A stretch of DNA of 64,000 nt from Companilactobacillus allii (GCF_001971585.1 NZ_CP019323.1:124001-188000); one strand, 5' to 3'; numbered from the stretch's first letter, positions 27,698 through 40,177 are shown. Notes: a model not told the origin generated them from the sequence alone. Numbers and translations are program-made.

Positions 27698-29797
27698 TTA
27701 TTCAGCGTCTCCGCCATTTTTCTTAATGATTTCAGCTTGAATTGACTTAGGAACCTTTTCATAATGGTCAAATACCATTGTAAATGTACCACGGCCTTGT
27801 GTAGCTGAACGAAGTGTTGTTGCATAACCGAACATTTCTGCAAGTGGAACGAATGAGTTGATAAGTTGTGCATTACCACGAGCTTCCATACCTTCAACAC
27901 GTCCACGACGAGCAGTAACTTGTCCCATAACATCACCTAAGTAGCTTTCTGGTGTAACAATTTCAACCTTCATAATAGGTTCAAGAATTACAGCACCAGC
28001 TGACTTAGAAGCATTACGTAGAGACATTGAAGCAGCAATCTTGAAGGCTGCTTCAGATGAATCGACTTCGTGATATGATCCATCATATAACTTAGCCTTA
28101 ACATCAATTAATGGATATCCGGCAAGAACACCATTTTCCATTGATTCTTTCAAACCTTGTTCAACTGAAGGAATGTATTCACGAGGAACAACACCACCGA
28201 CGATGGCATCTTCGAATTCGAAGCCTTTTCCTTCTTCGTTTGGTGAGAATTCAACCCAAACATCACCATATTGACCTTTACCACCAGATTGACGAACAAA
28301 CTTACCTTGTGCACTTGTTGCCTTAGTGAATGTTTCACGATAAGCAACTTGTGGTTCACCAACCTTACATGCAACCTTGAACTCACGTTTCATACGGTCA
28401 ACCATGATATCCAAGTGAAGTTCACCCATTCCGGCAATCAATGTTTCACCAGTTTCAGGATTTGTTTCAGCTTGGAAAGTTGGATCTTCTTCAGAAAGCT
28501 TTTGGATGGCAATATCCATCTTATCTCTATCTTCCTTTGAATCAGGTTCGATAGAAACTTGAATAACTGGTTCTGGAATATCCAATGATTCAAGAATCAA
28601 TGGATCGTCAACATCTGTAAGTGAATCACCAGTTGTAGTATTCTTCAATCCGATAACAGCAGCGATATCACCTGAGAATACTTCTGGAATTTCCTTACGG
28701 TGGTTAGAATGCATTTGTAGCAAACGACCAACACGTTCACGCTTGTCTTTTGAGGCATTAAGAACGTATGAACCTGATTCCAATGTACCTCTATATACAC
28801 GAATGTATGTTAGACGACCAACGAATGGATCAGTAGCAATCTTAAATGCTAAACCAGCAAATGGTTTGCTATCATCAGCCATAAGTTCAACTTGGCTATC
28901 ATCTTTAGGATCTGTAGCGTTGTATGGACGGACCTCTAATGGTGATGGTAAGTAGTCAACAACGGCATCCATTAACATTTGAACACCCTTATTCTTGAAG
29001 GCAGAACCTGCAAGAACTGGGAAGAACTTCAAAGCAATAGTAGCCTTTCTAATTGCTGTACGTAATTCGTCATTAGTGATTTCAGTACCATCAAGATATT
29101 TCTCCATGATATCGTCATCAACATCAGCAACAGCTTCAACTAATTCAGCACGCTTTGCTTTAGCTTTTTCAAGATACTCGTCTGGAACATCAACTGTATC
29201 CCACTTTGTACCTAACTCATCTTCATCATAAAGATCAGCTTTCATTTCGATTAAATCAATAACACCTTCAAAGTTATCTTCAGCACCAATAGGCATTTGG
29301 ATAGCATGAGCGTTAGCATCTAATCTTTCATGAAGTGTTTCAACTGAATAGTCAAAGTTAGCACCGATTTTGTCCATCTTGTTAACGAAAACAATACGAG
29401 GAACACTATAGTTTGTAGCTTGACGCCAAACGTTTTCGGTTTGTGGTTCAACACCTGATTGGGCATCTAGAACTGTAATAGAACCATCTAGAACACGTAA
29501 TGAACGTTCAACTTCCATTGTGAAGTCAACGTGTCCTGGAGTATCAATAATATTGATACGGTTACCTTTCCATTCAGCTGTTGTAGCAGCTGATGTAATA
29601 GTAATACCACGTTCTTGTTCTTGGGCCATCCAGTCCATTTGTGAAGCACCATCATGTGTTTCACCAATTTTGTGAATCTTACCAGTATAGTACAAGATAC
29701 GTTCTGTAGTTGTAGTTTTACCAGCATCAATGTGAGCCATAATACCAATATTACGAGTCTTTTCTAGTGGAAACTCACGTTTATTACCTTTAGCCAT
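27698..29797 (-). CDS. fusA: Elongation factor G
   Basis: 699 residues. GTPase motifs: P-loop AHIDAGKTT (about 17-25), switch [10 protein letters not shown] (about 82), NKMDK (about 136). Domains II-V follow. It translocates tRNAs and mRNA on the ribosome and, with RRF, recycles it. It is the third gene after rpsL and rpsG. Confidence 0.98.
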   Translation of the reverse strand: MAKGNKREFPLEKTRNIGIMAHIDAGKTTTTERILYYTGKIHKIGETHDGASQMDWMAQEQERGITITSAATTAEWKGNRINIIDTPGHVDFTMEVERSLRVLDGSITVLDAQSGVEPQTENVWRQATNYSVPRIVFVNKMDKIGANFDYSVETLHERLDANAHAIQMPIGAEDNFEGVIDLIEMKADLYDEDELGTKWDTVDVPDEYLEKAKAKRAELVEAVADVDDDIMEKYLDGTEITNDELRTAIRKATIALKFFPVLAGSAFKNKGVQMLMDAVVDYLPSPLEVRPYNATDPKDDSQVELMADDSKPFAGLAFKIATDPFVGRLTYIRVYRGTLESGSYVLNASKDKRERVGRLLQMHSNHRKEIPEVFSGDIAAVIGLKNTTTGDSLTDVDDPLILESLDIPEPVIQVSIEPDSKEDRDKMDIAIQKLSEEDPTFQAETNPETGETLIAGMGELHLDIMVDRMKREFKVACKVGEPQVAYRETFTKATSAQGKFVRQSGGKGQYGDVWVEFSPNEEGKGFEFEDAIVGGVVPREYIPSVEQGLKESMENGVLAGYPLIDVKAKLYDGSYHEVDSSEAAFKIAASMSLRNASKSAGAVILEPIMKVEIVTPESYLGDVMGQVTARRGRVEGMEARGNAQLINSFVPLAEMFGYATTLRSATQGRGTFTMVFDHYEKVPKSIQAEIIKKNGGDAE

Positions 29798-29827
29798 TAG
29801 ATATTTTCTCCTCTCACCTTTTATTGA

Positions 29828-30295
29828 TTACCAACGATAATGGGCAAATGCACGGTTAGCATCGGCCATCTTATGTGTATCTTCACGTTTCTTAACAGCT
29901 GCACCAGTGTTATTGGCTGCATCCATAATTTCATTTGCTAGACGTGCATCCATTGTATGTTCACCACGTAGACGAGCATAACTAACGATCCAACGAAGAC
30001 CTAAAGTTGTACGACGGTCTGGACGTACTTCGATAGGGATTTGGTAGTTAGAACCACCGATACGACGAGCTTTAACTTCAAGAACTGGCATAACATTGTT
30101 CATGGCTTCTTCGAAGACATCCAATGGTTCGTTACCAGTCTTATCTTTAATAATATCAAATGCACGGTAGAGAATTGTTGAAGCAGTTCCTCTCTTACCA
30201 TCGTACATCAAATGGTTGATCAAGCGTGTTACTAATTTTGAATTGTACATTGGGTCTGGCAAAACATCACGTTTTGGAGCGCTACCTTTACGCAT
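29828..30295 (-). CDS. rpsG: 30S ribosomal protein S7
   Basis: 155 residues: [20 protein letters not shown], then the beta-hairpin [19 protein letters not shown] that reaches the E site. It nucleates 30S head assembly. Spacing to rpsL is 43 bp. Confidence 0.98.
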   Translation of the reverse strand: MRKGSAPKRDVLPDPMYNSKLVTRLINHLMYDGKRGTASTILYRAFDIIKDKTGNEPLDVFEEAMNNVMPVLEVKARRIGGSNYQIPIEVRPDRRTTLGLRWIVSYARLRGEHTMDARLANEIMDAANNTGAAVKKREDTHKMADANRAFAHYRW

Positions 30296-30338
30296 ATTAA
30301 ATTCCTCCGTTATTACTTATTTCTATGTTTGTGATTAA

Positions 30339-30752
30339 TTATTTCTTAGGCTTCTTAGCACCATATTTTGAACGGCTTTGCATACGTCCATCAACACCGG
30401 CAGTATCTAAAGCACCACGAACAACGTGATAACGAACACCAGGTAGATCTTTTACACGTCCACCACGGACAAGAACAACACTATGCTCTTGTAAGTTATG
30501 TCCAACACCTGGGATATATGCTGTGATTTCGATAAGGTTTGATAGTCTAACACGGGCATACTTACGTAGGGCTGAGTTAGGCTTCTTTGGTGTCATTGTT
30601 CCGACACGAGTTGCTACACCACGTTTTTGTGGTGCTGGATTCTTTGTAGCAACTTTCTTCATACTGTTGTAACCGTAGTTCAATGCAGGGGCATTTGATT
30701 TTGATCCTTGCGACTTACGGCCTTTGCGTACCAATTGATTAATTGTAGGCAT
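30339..30752 (-). CDS. rpsL: 30S ribosomal protein S12
   Basis: 137 residues with [15 protein letters not shown] (K42-type decoding loop) and [19 protein letters not shown] (K87-type loop), both wild type at the streptomycin-resistance sites. First gene of the str operon. Confidence 0.98.
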   Translation of the reverse strand: MPTINQLVRKGRKSQGSKSNAPALNYGYNSMKKVATKNPAPQKRGVATRVGTMTPKKPNSALRKYARVRLSNLIEITAYIPGVGHNLQEHSVVLVRGGRVKDLPGVRYHVVRGALDTAGVDGRMQSRSKYGAKKPKK

Positions 30753-30920
30753 TCAAGGTTCCTCCTAAAAAATTTAAGTACACACATCCAGGTGGTTCAT
30801 ATTTTTACAAAATAATAAACCACGTTAGTGGCGTACATTATGAGCTTATACTTAAACAAACTACTACTCTGCTAATAAAAGCACGTCTACTAGAATATCA
30901 TCTTAAAAACTACATGTCAA
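30753..30920 (-). promoter_or_regulatory. rpsL promoter and leader
   Basis: TTGACA (30920-30915) and TATTCT (30897-30892) are 17 bp apart. The following 130-nt leader has a CCACTAACGTGG hairpin and GTAC segments near both ends that can close a longer stem (about 30779-30834), so structured control is possible but unproven. Confidence 0.65.
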
Positions 30921-30977
30921 TGAGGTATTGAAGAAAAAGTGATTGAGAAATTCGTAATTTTAATTGAGGTGATAAAA

Positions 30978-31646
30978 ATGACGTTCTTATTTTATATTTT
31001 AGTATTTGTTCTGTCTTCTAGTATAGTCTCATTTTTAACGGTTGTGGGATATGATTTTCCAAAAATTGAAATTATGCGCCGTTCAAAATGCAATAATTGC
31101 CAAAAGCAATTGAAATGGCTAGAGCTATTTCCCGTTATAGGATATTTATTTCTAAAAGGTAGATGTAGAAATTGCCATAAAAGAATAAGTTGGATATATC
31201 CTACTACAGAATTATTCGGTGCAATATTTGTGATTTTAGCAATTTATTTAGAGAAAAACATTTATTTATTCGCACCAATTTTTATAATGATCACCCTTTT
31301 GGCATTCATGGATTTTTATCATGGCTTCATTTATCCCATATTCTATTTACTAAGCATTCCATCCTTCATACTTTTTATAGTATTTCATCACAAAATATAT
31401 CTTATTACTGGAATAATCACATATTTGATTTTGCTTTGTATGTATCGCTTCAGTAAGGGAATTGGCATGGGTGATATTGAAGTCTTAACAATACTAGCTT
31501 TATTTTTTGGATACACGAGTATTCTAAATATAATTTTACTGGCTTGTATAATGTGTATTCTTCATCACTTAATAAACAAAAAGAGATCATTTCGATTTAT
31601 CCCATACATTACAATTGCTACAGGAATAATCTTCTTGATCTCTTAA
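30978..31646 (+). CDS. comC: Prepilin peptidase / methylase (ComC/PilD type)
   Basis: 222 residues from the ATG at 30978, which has GAGGTGA 5 bases upstream. It is an inner-membrane aspartic protease that cleaves leader peptides of type IV pilin-like proteins, including competence pseudopilins (ComGC). Two CxxC pairs (Cys38/41, Cys63/66) form the N-terminal zinc site; catalytic Asp112 (FMDFYHG) and Asp166 (GMGDIE) lie in membrane-flanking segments. It stands alone, divergent from rpsL and nearly abutting the convergent hydrolase gene, with no other competence gene in view. Confidence 0.88.
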   Translation: MTFLFYILVFVLSSSIVSFLTVVGYDFPKIEIMRRSKCNNCQKQLKWLELFPVIGYLFLKGRCRNCHKRISWIYPTTELFGAIFVILAIYLEKNIYLFAPIFIMITLLAFMDFYHGFIYPIFYLLSIPSFILFIVFHHKIYLITGIITYLILLCMYRFSKGIGMGDIEVLTILALFFGYTSILNIILLACIMCILHHLINKKRSFRFIPYITIATGIIFLIS

Positions 31647-31647
31647 T

Positions 31648-32466
31648 TTAATCTTTCAAAATCTTTTGTAATTTAAGCCAATTCACCACTAGCTCCCACC
31701 ACTTAGCGACATACTTGTTTATGTGTTCCTCATTTCCAGGTCTTTGAGTTACATATGTTCCTAGCGATAATCCATGTCGACCTGATTCAAATAAATGTAA
31801 TTCAAAAGGAATATTCAATTCATTCAGTTTTTCAGAATACAAAAACGAATTGTTTACTGGTACGGTTTTATCGTCAACCGTTTGCCAGATAAATGTTGGT
31901 TTAGCATATTTAGTTAAATGTCTCTGTGATTGCCAAAAGAAAGTATCTCTACTTATGGCTAGGCGTTCTTTCACTGTTTGAGGGTATCCCGCAGACAGAT
32001 CAATAACTGGATAACAAAGAATATTTGCGGCTGGCATTACTGACAAACTATCCGGATAAACTCGCTCTTTAGTCTCTGCATTAGTCATTATAGAATTAAA
32101 ATCAGCTACTACGTGACCTCCAGCAGAAAATCCTATCAAGATGATCTTATTCAGATCAATATTATGTTTCTTCGCCTGTGACTTTAACCAATTCAAGGTT
32201 GTAGCTGTCTGTTGTAACGCCAAGGGATATACCTGTGTGTCATTTTCAATTAATTGATAGTGCAAAACGATCGCATGAAAACCTTCTGATGCAAATTTAA
32301 GTGCAATGGGTTGTGCTTCTCTGTCAGTTTGGAAAGTAAATCCACCGCCAGGAAATATAATTACTAATGGATGATTAACTTGTTTGTCAAAATCGGAAAA
32401 CGGGTCAAGCCAATACGTATCTAAATCAAAGCTATTATCTTGATAGTTAAGTTTTATTTTTTCCAT
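31648..32466 (-). CDS. Alpha/beta hydrolase, acetyl-esterase-like
   Basis: 272 residues from ATG at 32466; the in-frame GTG 15 bases earlier is in the GGAGGGG ribosome site. The oxyanion loop FPGGGF (about 42), nucleophile elbow GFSAGGH (Ser about 119), acid in VDDKTVP and His in ESGRHGLSLG make up a BD-FAE/Aes-type esterase fold. No signal peptide, so cytoplasmic. Likely deacetylates sugars or small esters; the substrate is unknown. An operator-like inverted repeat lies just upstream. Confidence 0.8.
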   Translation of the reverse strand: MEKIKLNYQDNSFDLDTYWLDPFSDFDKQVNHPLVIIFPGGGFTFQTDREAQPIALKFASEGFHAIVLHYQLIENDTQVYPLALQQTATTLNWLKSQAKKHNIDLNKIILIGFSAGGHVVADFNSIMTNAETKERVYPDSLSVMPAANILCYPVIDLSAGYPQTVKERLAISRDTFFWQSQRHLTKYAKPTFIWQTVDDKTVPVNNSFLYSEKLNELNIPFELHLFESGRHGLSLGTYVTQRPGNEEHINKYVAKWWELVVNWLKLQKILKD

Positions 32467-32485
32467 AATATTCCCCTCCACAGAT

Positions 32486-32505
32486 GTTTACACATGTATG
32501 TTAAC
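32486..32505. promoter_or_regulatory. Operator-like inverted repeat before the esterase gene
   Basis: GTTTACA and TGTTAAC are 7-bp arms with one mismatch around a 6-bp centre, 19 bases before the esterase start codon. Size and symmetry fit a LacI- or GntR-type site. No regulator gene is adjacent. Confidence 0.4.
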
Positions 32506-32578
32506 TCTACTAACTTCATTTTACCTTATTTTTCATAAAATAATCTAGTAGACATCTTGTATCTGATATTAATGCACA

Positions 32579-32607
32579 AAAAAAAGACCCTATAAAAGGG
32601 TCTTTTT
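32579..32607 (-). terminator. Terminator after rpoC
   Basis: An 11-bp AAAAAGACCCT/AGGGTCTTTTT stem with a 5-base loop, 11 bp after the rpoC stop, with T-rich flanks on both strands. Confidence 0.85.
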
Positions 32608-32617
32608 TAATAAAAAT

Positions 32618-35600
32618 CTAGTGTTTTTCTTCTTTAGCAGCATCGTTAGCTTTCATTTGAGCTTCGATATCTGAAATTGTATAAGCACCATTTAGAGAGT
32701 TATCTGCCATAGGGCCAGTTTTCTTAGGCTCCATGTGGCTGTACTTAGCCATACCAGTACCGGCAGGGATAAGTTTACCAATAATAACATTCTCTTTAAG
32801 TCCAAGAAGTGGATCATTCTTACCACGAATTGAAGCATCAGTAAGAACTCTTGTTGTTTCCTGGAAGGAAGCAGCTGACAAGAAACTGTTAGTTTCAAGA
32901 GATGCCTTAGTAATACCAAGCAATACTGGACGTCCCGTTGCAGGAATACCACCGTTAAACAATGTCTCACGGTTGTGATCTGTAAATTGAGAAATATCCA
33001 TTAATTGACCTGGTAATACATCAGTATCACCTGGATCAAGAATTCTGATCTTACGTAACATTTGTCTGATCATAACCTCGAAATGCTTATCAGAAATATC
33101 AACACCTTGCATACGATAAACTTTTTGAATTTCTGCAAGTAGATAATTTTCTGTTGTTTGAACATTTGTAACTTTAACTAGTTCCTTAGGATCGATTGAA
33201 CCTTGTGTTAACTTACCACCACGTGTTACATAGTCACCTTCGGCAACTGCGACACTTGATGTATAAGGAACACTATAAGATCTAGAATCAATATCACCCT
33301 CGACTGTAATTTCCTTAGTATGTTCTGCAGGGTTTTCGTCAATTGCTGTAATAGTACCATCAACCTCTGAAATAATTGCAAGACCTTTAGGGTTTCTAGC
33401 TTCAACGATTTCTTGAACACGAGGAAGTCCTTGTGTAATATCGTCACCACCAGCAACACCACCGGTATGGAAGTTACGCATAGTTAGTTGTGTACCTGGT
33501 TCACCGATTGATTGAGCAGCAACAGTACCAACTGCCTCACCAATTTCAACTTCTTCACCAGTAGCAAGGTTTCTACCATAACACTTCTTACATACACCGT
33601 GTTTTGTATCACATGTAAATGCTGAACGAATTGTAACTTCTTTAACACCAGCATCAACAATCTTTTGTGCCAAGTTTTCGTCCATAAGAACTCCACGCTT
33701 AGCAATAACTTCACCACTATTAGGATCTTTAACTGTCTTTTGTGTGTAACGTCCAACAAGTCTATCGTACAATGGTTCGATCATATCTGTACCTTCCATG
33801 ATTGAACTTACAAGAAGTCCACGGTCAGTACCACAATCTTCTTCACGAACGATAACATCTTGAGCAACATCAACTAGACGACGAGTTAAGTAACCAGAGT
33901 TGGCTGTCTTCAAAGCAGTATCAGTCATACCTTTACGGGCACCGTGGGTTGACATGAACATTTCCAAAACTGAAAGTCCTTCACGGAAGTTAGAAATAAC
34001 AGGAATTTCCATCATACCACCATTAGGGGCAGCCATAAGTCCACGCATACCTGCTAGTTGAGTAAAGTTTGAGATATTACCACGGGCACCAGAATCAGAC
34101 ATCATTGAGATAGGGTTGGTTGGATCAAATGAATCAATCAACAATTGTTGGATTTCATCTTTTGTATCGTTCCATACACTAATAACACGATCATGTCGTT
34201 CTTCGTCAGTGATTAGACCACGACGGAATTGCTTAGAAATTGAAGCAACTTGTTTGTGGGCCTTTTCAATGATCTCAGGTTTCTCAGTTAAATTAGGAAC
34301 ATCTGTAACACCAACTGTTAATCCAGAAATTGTACAAATTGTGTATCCTAATTCCTTCATATCATCAAGAAGTGATGATGTACGTTGAACTCGATATACC
34401 TTAAACACTTTAGCAATGATATCTGACATATAACCACTCTTGATTGGGTCTACAAGATCCATCTCATCAAGTCTAGCATTGATGTCTCCACCTTTACTCA
34501 AGAAGTATTTATCAGGAACACCATTTTCCAAGTTGTCATCAGTTGGTTCGTTCAAGTAAGGGAAATCTTCAGGAAGAATTTCGTTAAAGATAACCTTACC
34601 AACACTAGTCATAATGATTCTCTTACGTTGTTCATCAGTAAATGGCTTAGTTGGCATAGATGAAACCGCCAAACCAATTCTTGTATGGTAGTGAACATCA
34701 CCATTAAGCAATGCTGTTTGAACTTCGTTAGCATCCTTAAAGATCTTACCTTCACCAGTCATATGTCTTGTTTCAATTGTTAAGTAGTAATTACCCAAAA
34801 CAACATCCTGTGATGGTGTAACAATAGGCTTACCATCTTTAGGAGCAAGAATATGGTGAGCAGCAAGCATAAGCATACGTGCTTCGGCTTGAGCTTCGTC
34901 TGATAAAGGAACGTGGATAGCCATCTGATCACCATCAAAATCGGCATTGTAAGCTTCACAAGCTAATGGGTGAAGACGGATTGACTTACCATCAACCAAT
35001 ACAGGTTCAAAGGCTTGAATACCAAGTCTGTGAAGTGTAGGGGCACGGTTAAGTAATACTGGACGTTCCTTAATAACATCTTCTAGTACATCCCAGATGT
35101 CATCATCTTGACGATCGATTTTTCTTCTAGCATTTTTAACGTTAGAAGCAATCTCACGCTTAACTAATTCATGCATAACGAAAGGCTTGAATAATTCAAG
35201 AGCCATTTCACGAGGTAGTCCACATTGGTAAAACTTCAATGTAGGACCAACATCGATAACTGAACGTCCTGAATAATCAACACGTTTACCAAGTAAGTTT
35301 TGACGGAAACGTCCTTGCTTACCTTTAAGCATATGTGAAAGTGACTTCAATGGACGGTTACCTGGTCCTGTAACAGGACGGCCACGACGACCATTATCAA
35401 CTAACGCATCAACGGCTTCTTGAAGCATTCTCTTTTCGTTTTGAACAATGATATTAGGAGCATGTAAATCTAACAATCTCTTCAAACGATTATTACGGTT
35501 GATTACACGACGATACAAGTCATTCAAATCAGAAGTTGCAAAACGGCCACCTTCTAGTTGAACCATTGGTCGTAAATCAGGTGGGATGACAGGAATTGCT

Positions 35601-36286
35601 TCCAGAACCATCCATTCTGGTTTATTACCTGACTTTTGGAAAGCACTAATAATATCCAAACGTCTAATTGCACGTGTACGTTTTTGACCTTGAGCAGTCT
35701 TCAAAGCTTCACGTAATTCTTTAACTTCACCTGGCATATCAACTTGAGCAAGAAGTTCTCTGATACCTTCTGCACCCATCTTAGCGACGAATTTATTACC
35801 AAATTCTTCACGTTTCTTACGATATTCAGATTCTGTTAGTAGTTGTTTCTTTTCTAGGTCTGTATCACCTGGATCAATAACAACATATGATGCAAAGTAA
35901 ATTACTTCTTCAAGGTTTCTTGGAGTCATGTCCAATACAAGTCCCATACGTGATGGAATACCCTTGAAATACCAGATATGTGTAACTGGTGCAGCTAATT
36001 CGATATGAGCCATACGTTCACGACGAACTTTTGAACGAGTAACTTCAACACCACAACGGTCACAAACAATACCCTTATAACGGATACGTTTGTACTTACC
36101 ACAGGCACATTCCCAGTCTTTAGTTGGTCCGAAAATTCTTTCGTCGAATAGGCCATCTTTTTCTGGTTTCAAAGTACGATAGTTGATTGTTTCAGGTTTC
36201 TTAACCTCTCCATAAGACCAGCTACGAATCTTGTCAGGAGATGCTAAACCAATTTGCATACTTTCAAATTTATTAACGTCTATCAA
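32618..36286 (-). CDS. rpoC: RNA polymerase beta-prime subunit
   Basis: 1222 residues. The N-terminal zinc ribbon [20 protein letters not shown], clamp, the absolutely conserved catalytic loop [10 protein letters not shown] (about 455), the second zinc site ([12 protein letters not shown], about 885) and the trigger-loop/bridge region [12 protein letters not shown] are all present. It follows rpoB by 29 bp and is closed by a strong terminator. Confidence 0.98.
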   Translation of the reverse strand: MIDVNKFESMQIGLASPDKIRSWSYGEVKKPETINYRTLKPEKDGLFDERIFGPTKDWECACGKYKRIRYKGIVCDRCGVEVTRSKVRRERMAHIELAAPVTHIWYFKGIPSRMGLVLDMTPRNLEEVIYFASYVVIDPGDTDLEKKQLLTESEYRKKREEFGNKFVAKMGAEGIRELLAQVDMPGEVKELREALKTAQGQKRTRAIRRLDIISAFQKSGNKPEWMVLEAIPVIPPDLRPMVQLEGGRFATSDLNDLYRRVINRNNRLKRLLDLHAPNIIVQNEKRMLQEAVDALVDNGRRGRPVTGPGNRPLKSLSHMLKGKQGRFRQNLLGKRVDYSGRSVIDVGPTLKFYQCGLPREMALELFKPFVMHELVKREIASNVKNARRKIDRQDDDIWDVLEDVIKERPVLLNRAPTLHRLGIQAFEPVLVDGKSIRLHPLACEAYNADFDGDQMAIHVPLSDEAQAEARMLMLAAHHILAPKDGKPIVTPSQDVVLGNYYLTIETRHMTGEGKIFKDANEVQTALLNGDVHYHTRIGLAVSSMPTKPFTDEQRKRIIMTSVGKVIFNEILPEDFPYLNEPTDDNLENGVPDKYFLSKGGDINARLDEMDLVDPIKSGYMSDIIAKVFKVYRVQRTSSLLDDMKELGYTICTISGLTVGVTDVPNLTEKPEIIEKAHKQVASISKQFRRGLITDEERHDRVISVWNDTKDEIQQLLIDSFDPTNPISMMSDSGARGNISNFTQLAGMRGLMAAPNGGMMEIPVISNFREGLSVLEMFMSTHGARKGMTDTALKTANSGYLTRRLVDVAQDVIVREEDCGTDRGLLVSSIMEGTDMIEPLYDRLVGRYTQKTVKDPNSGEVIAKRGVLMDENLAQKIVDAGVKEVTIRSAFTCDTKHGVCKKCYGRNLATGEEVEIGEAVGTVAAQSIGEPGTQLTMRNFHTGGVAGGDDITQGLPRVQEIVEARNPKGLAIISEVDGTITAIDENPAEHTKEITVEGDIDSRSYSVPYTSSVAVAEGDYVTRGGKLTQGSIDPKELVKVTNVQTTENYLLAEIQKVYRMQGVDISDKHFEVMIRQMLRKIRILDPGDTDVLPGQLMDISQFTDHNRETLFNGGIPATGRPVLLGITKASLETNSFLSAASFQETTRVLTDASIRGKNDPLLGLKENVIIGKLIPAGTGMAKYSHMEPKKTGPMADNSLNGAYTISDIEAQMKANDAAKEEKH

Positions 36287-36315
36287 AAGGTTACCTCCCT
36301 AAATCTAAATTATGA

Positions 36316-39300
36316 CTATTTCTCTGATTTAGTACTTGTTGATTCAGCTGATTGTTCTTCTTCAAGTTTCTTAGCTTCTTCTTCAGCACGTTTTTGTTCT
36401 TGTTGTTTAGCAAACTTAGATAGAGCGTCAATACTTACTGTATCTTCATCTTCGTCCATATCCCTAAGTTCGATTTCTTTGTTATGAGAATCAAGAACCT
36501 TCATATCAAGTCCTAAGGCTTGTAATTCTTTAACCAGAACACGGAATGATTCCGGAACCCCTGGCTTAGGAATACTTTCACCTTTGACGATTGCTTCGTA
36601 TGTCTTAACACGACCAATAATATCATCAGACTTATATGTCAAGATTTCTTGTAATGTATATGCAGCACCATAAGCTTCAAGTGCCCAAACTTCCATTTCA
36701 CCAAATCTCTGTCCACCAAATTGTGCTTTACCACCAAGTGGTTGTTGAGTAACTAGTGAGTATGGTCCGATTGAACGAGCATGTAACTTATCGTCAACCA
36801 TGTGAGCTAGCTTCATGTAGTACATGACACCAACGGCAACACGGTTCTTGAATGGTTCACCAGTACGTCCATCATAAAGAATAGACTTACCATCTGAATC
36901 CATATCAGCTTCTTTAACAATATCCCATAATTCATCATCCTGAACACCATCGAATACAGGTGTTGCAACATGTATACCAAGTTTTCTAGCAGCCATACCC
37001 AAATGAAGATCTAGAACCTGTCCAATATTCATACGAGATGGAACACCCATTGGATTCAATAGAATATCAACTGGTGTACCGTCTGGCATATATGGCATAT
37101 CTTCTTGAGGTACAACGATAGAAACAGTACCTTTGTTACCATGACGTCCGGCCATTTTATCACCCACTTGAATCTTACGTTTCTGAGCGATATAAACACG
37201 AACAAGCATGTTAACACCAGGATCTAATTCATCCCCAGCTTCACGAGTGAAGACTTTTACATCTTGGATAATACCACCACCACCATGTGGAACACGGAGT
37301 GAAGTATCACGGACTTCACGAGCTTTTTCACCGAAGATAGCATGCAATAGTCTCTCTTCAGCTGATAATTCAGTAACACCCTTAGGTGTTACTTTACCAA
37401 CTAGAATATCTCCATCACGTACTTCGGCACCAATACGGATAATACCAAACTCGTCAAGATCCTTAAGGGATTCTTCACCAACGTTAGGAATCTCTCTAGT
37501 GATCTCCTCAGGTCCAAGTTTTGTATCACGAGCATCTGACTCATACTCTTCAATATGAATTGAAGTATATGCATCTTCACGTACAAGCTTCTCTGAAAGC
37601 ACAATGGCATCCTCGTAGTTGTACATGTTCCATGTCATAAAGGCAATAAGTGGGTTTTGTCCAAGAGCTAACTCGCCACTTTCCATAGCGGGACCATCAG
37701 CAATGATGTCTCCTGCTTTGACTTCTTCACCTTTTCTGGCAATAGGTCTTTGGTTGTAACTCTTACCATTATTTGAACGACGGAATTTAGTAACTTTATA
37801 TTCGTCAGTTGTGCCATCATCATCACGTTTGATAGTGATCTTTTTAGCATCAACATATTCAATAGTACCAGCATGTTTAGCAAGTAAAGCGGCACCAGAA
37901 TCATGACCGGCAATATATTCCATACTTGTACCAACTAGTGGTGCATGTGGATTAACTAAAGGAACAGCTTGACGTTGCATGTTAGCACCCATCAAGGCAC
38001 GGTTAGAATCATCGTTTTCCAAGAAAGGAATACATGCAGTAGCAACTGAAACAACTTGCTTAGGTGAAACATCCATGTAATCGACTTTTTCAGGTGTTGT
38101 TTCGATGTTGTCTTCCTTATGACGTGCCAAAATGGCGTTGTCAACAAATGAACCATCATCGTTTAATAAAGTATTAGCCTGAGCCACGATATAGTTATCT
38201 TCTTCGTCGGCTGTTAAATAATCGATCTTATCTGTAACTTTATGTGTATCCCATGAAACACGACGATATGGTGTTTCGATGAAACCATACTTGTTAATAA
38301 TGGCATAACTGGCCAAGTTATTAATAAGTCCAATATTAGGACCTTCGGGAGTTTCAATAGGACACATACGACCATAGTGAGTATAGTGAACATCACGAAC
38401 TTCATATCCGGCACGATCACGAGTCAAACCACCAGGTCCAAGAGCTGATAGACGACGCTTGTGTTCCAACTCACCAAGTGGATTAGTCTGATCCATGAAC
38501 TGTGACAATTGTGATGAACCAAAGAATTCCTTGATTGAAGCTACAACTGGTCTAATGTTAATCAATTGTTGAGGTGTAACAGTAGCTGAGTCTTGAATTG
38601 ACATTCTTTCACGTACAACACGTTCCATACGTGATAAACCGATACGGAATTGGTTTTGAAGTAATTCACCGACTGATCTGATACGACGGTTACCCAAGTG
38701 ATCAATATCATCAGTTGATCCAACGCCTTCTTTAAGGTTCAAGAAGTAATTGATTCCAGCTAATATATCAGCAGGTGTGATAACACGAAGTTTCTCATCA
38801 ATATGACCGTTACCGATAATATTAACAACTTTTTCATTGTCAGCTTCTGAGTAAATCTTGATGATTTGTACTGTTACAGGATCTGTCAAAACACCCTCAT
38901 CAGAAGGTTGAAGTGTAACAGTCTTAAAGTCATCGCGATCAAGATATGGGCTAAGTTTACTCATAGCATCACGATCTAAAAGAGTGTCTTTAGCTAAAAC
39001 AACTTCACCTGTATCAGGGTCAGCTAATGTTTCAGCCAAAGTCATATTTAATAATCTTGTCTTGATGTTAAGTTTCTTATTGACCTTATAACGACCAACA
39101 GAAGCCATGTCATATCTACGTGGGTCAAAAAATCTAGCATAAAGTAATGAACGAGAACTATCCGCAGTCTTGGGTTCACCAGGACGGAGTCGTTCGTAAA
39201 TATCCTTCAAGGCTTCTTCAACACGTGAATCACTTGTATCTTTATGAACATCTTTTTCCATAGTAAGATTCAAAGTGTCATTTTCACCAAAGATATCAAG

Positions 39301-39921
39301 AATTTCAGAATCTTCACCAAAACCTAATGATCTGATCAATTCAGAAATAGGTAATTTTCTAGTTCTATCTATTCTTACGTATCCAAGACCCTTAGCATCT
39401 GTTTCGTATTCCAGCCAAGCACCACGGTTAGGAATAACTGTTGTACCGTAGTTTACACGACCATTTTTATCAGTATCTTGATTGTAATAAATACCAGGTG
39501 AACGTACCAATTGTGAAACAATAACACGTTCGGCACCATTAATAATGAAAGTACCTTGCTCTGTCATAATTGGGAAATCACCGAAGAAAACATCTTGAGT
39601 CTTGATTTCACCAGTTTCATGGTTAGTCAATTTCAAAGTGACATGCAATGGTGCTGAATAGTTAGCATCATGTTGTCTTGCTTCTTCAACAGTATATTTA
39701 GGTTCTAATAATTTGTAGTCAACATATTCCAAGGAAAGATTTCCAGCGAAATCATCAATAGGCATAATATCATCAAACATGTCTTTTAGACCTTCATCTA
39801 AAAACCAATTGTATGAGTTTGTTTGAATGTCTATTAAATTTGGCAGTGGAAGTACTTCCTTGATCTTTGCATAACTACGACGAACACGATGTGCACCATA
39901 ATTAACGTTATGATAAGTCAA
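36316..39921 (-). CDS. rpoB: RNA polymerase beta subunit
   Basis: 1201 residues from a TTG at 39921, chosen because GAGGTGA lies 6 bases upstream and family members start just before YGxHRxRRSYA; the longer frame adds 16 unsupported residues. The rifampicin region ([30 protein letters not shown]) is wild type. The C-terminus has an acidic, Glu/Lys-rich tail ([15 protein letters not shown]), as in other lactobacilli. Transcribed from its own promoter with a structured 200-nt leader. Confidence 0.97.
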   Translation of the reverse strand: MTYHNVNYGAHRVRRSYAKIKEVLPLPNLIDIQTNSYNWFLDEGLKDMFDDIMPIDDFAGNLSLEYVDYKLLEPKYTVEEARQHDANYSAPLHVTLKLTNHETGEIKTQDVFFGDFPIMTEQGTFIINGAERVIVSQLVRSPGIYYNQDTDKNGRVNYGTTVIPNRGAWLEYETDAKGLGYVRIDRTRKLPISELIRSLGFGEDSEILDIFGENDTLNLTMEKDVHKDTSDSRVEEALKDIYERLRPGEPKTADSSRSLLYARFFDPRRYDMASVGRYKVNKKLNIKTRLLNMTLAETLADPDTGEVVLAKDTLLDRDAMSKLSPYLDRDDFKTVTLQPSDEGVLTDPVTVQIIKIYSEADNEKVVNIIGNGHIDEKLRVITPADILAGINYFLNLKEGVGSTDDIDHLGNRRIRSVGELLQNQFRIGLSRMERVVRERMSIQDSATVTPQQLINIRPVVASIKEFFGSSQLSQFMDQTNPLGELEHKRRLSALGPGGLTRDRAGYEVRDVHYTHYGRMCPIETPEGPNIGLINNLASYAIINKYGFIETPYRRVSWDTHKVTDKIDYLTADEEDNYIVAQANTLLNDDGSFVDNAILARHKEDNIETTPEKVDYMDVSPKQVVSVATACIPFLENDDSNRALMGANMQRQAVPLVNPHAPLVGTSMEYIAGHDSGAALLAKHAGTIEYVDAKKITIKRDDDGTTDEYKVTKFRRSNNGKSYNQRPIARKGEEVKAGDIIADGPAMESGELALGQNPLIAFMTWNMYNYEDAIVLSEKLVREDAYTSIHIEEYESDARDTKLGPEEITREIPNVGEESLKDLDEFGIIRIGAEVRDGDILVGKVTPKGVTELSAEERLLHAIFGEKAREVRDTSLRVPHGGGGIIQDVKVFTREAGDELDPGVNMLVRVYIAQKRKIQVGDKMAGRHGNKGTVSIVVPQEDMPYMPDGTPVDILLNPMGVPSRMNIGQVLDLHLGMAARKLGIHVATPVFDGVQDDELWDIVKEADMDSDGKSILYDGRTGEPFKNRVAVGVMYYMKLAHMVDDKLHARSIGPYSLVTQQPLGGKAQFGGQRFGEMEVWALEAYGAAYTLQEILTYKSDDIIGRVKTYEAIVKGESIPKPGVPESFRVLVKELQALGLDMKVLDSHNKEIELRDMDEDEDTVSIDALSKFAKQQEQKRAEEEAKKLEEEQSAESTSTKSEK

Positions 39922-40025
39922 ATTTTTCACCTCAATATATAATTTGTTCAAAAAATAAGTTTGCCGCAAATGTTACAATTGTGTTACAAATTGCAAGAAA
40001 GCGGTTTAAATACCGGTTTTTAGGC

Positions 40026-40128
40026 AAAAAAAAACCAAAAATAGAACTGAATCTATTTTCGATCTCTTCTATTACGGTATCACCACGGACAATAGATCGC
40101 GGCTTACGTTTTGAACTTTAAATCTCAT
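40026..40128 (-). ncRNA. Lacto-rpoB-type leader RNA with terminator-like hairpin
   Basis: Lactobacillales rpoB genes carry a described conserved leader motif, Lacto-rpoB. This GC-richer stretch right after the rpoB transcription start fits by position. On the minus strand CGATCT (40099-40094) pairs with AGATCG (40065-40060) around GTCCGTGGTGATACCG. Directly after it, CGAAAATAGA/TCTATTTTTG (about 40061-40036) forms a hairpin followed by T9 (40034-40026). The two stems share the CG at 40060-40061, so they may compete. Confidence 0.7.
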
Positions 40129-40134
40129 AAAAAG

Positions 40135-40163
40135 ATAATACTCGGAATACTTACAGTTGTCAA
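40135..40163 (-). promoter_or_regulatory. rpoBC promoter
   Basis: TTGACA (40163-40158) and TATTAT (40140-40135), 17 bp apart on the minus strand, 15 bp downstream of the clpC stop. Confidence 0.85.
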
Positions 40164-40177
40164 TAGTCAAGCACTTT

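Noticed and set aside
30921-30977. Competence (ComX) box upstream of comC.
   Set aside because: The only similar sequence, ATTCGTAAT near 30951, is a partial match and is better oriented toward rpsL.
40072-40128. An 18-codon ORF starting at the predicted rpoB transcript start (leaderless ATG).
   Set aside because: No ribosome site, and it lies entirely within the structured rpoB leader, which explains the sequence better.
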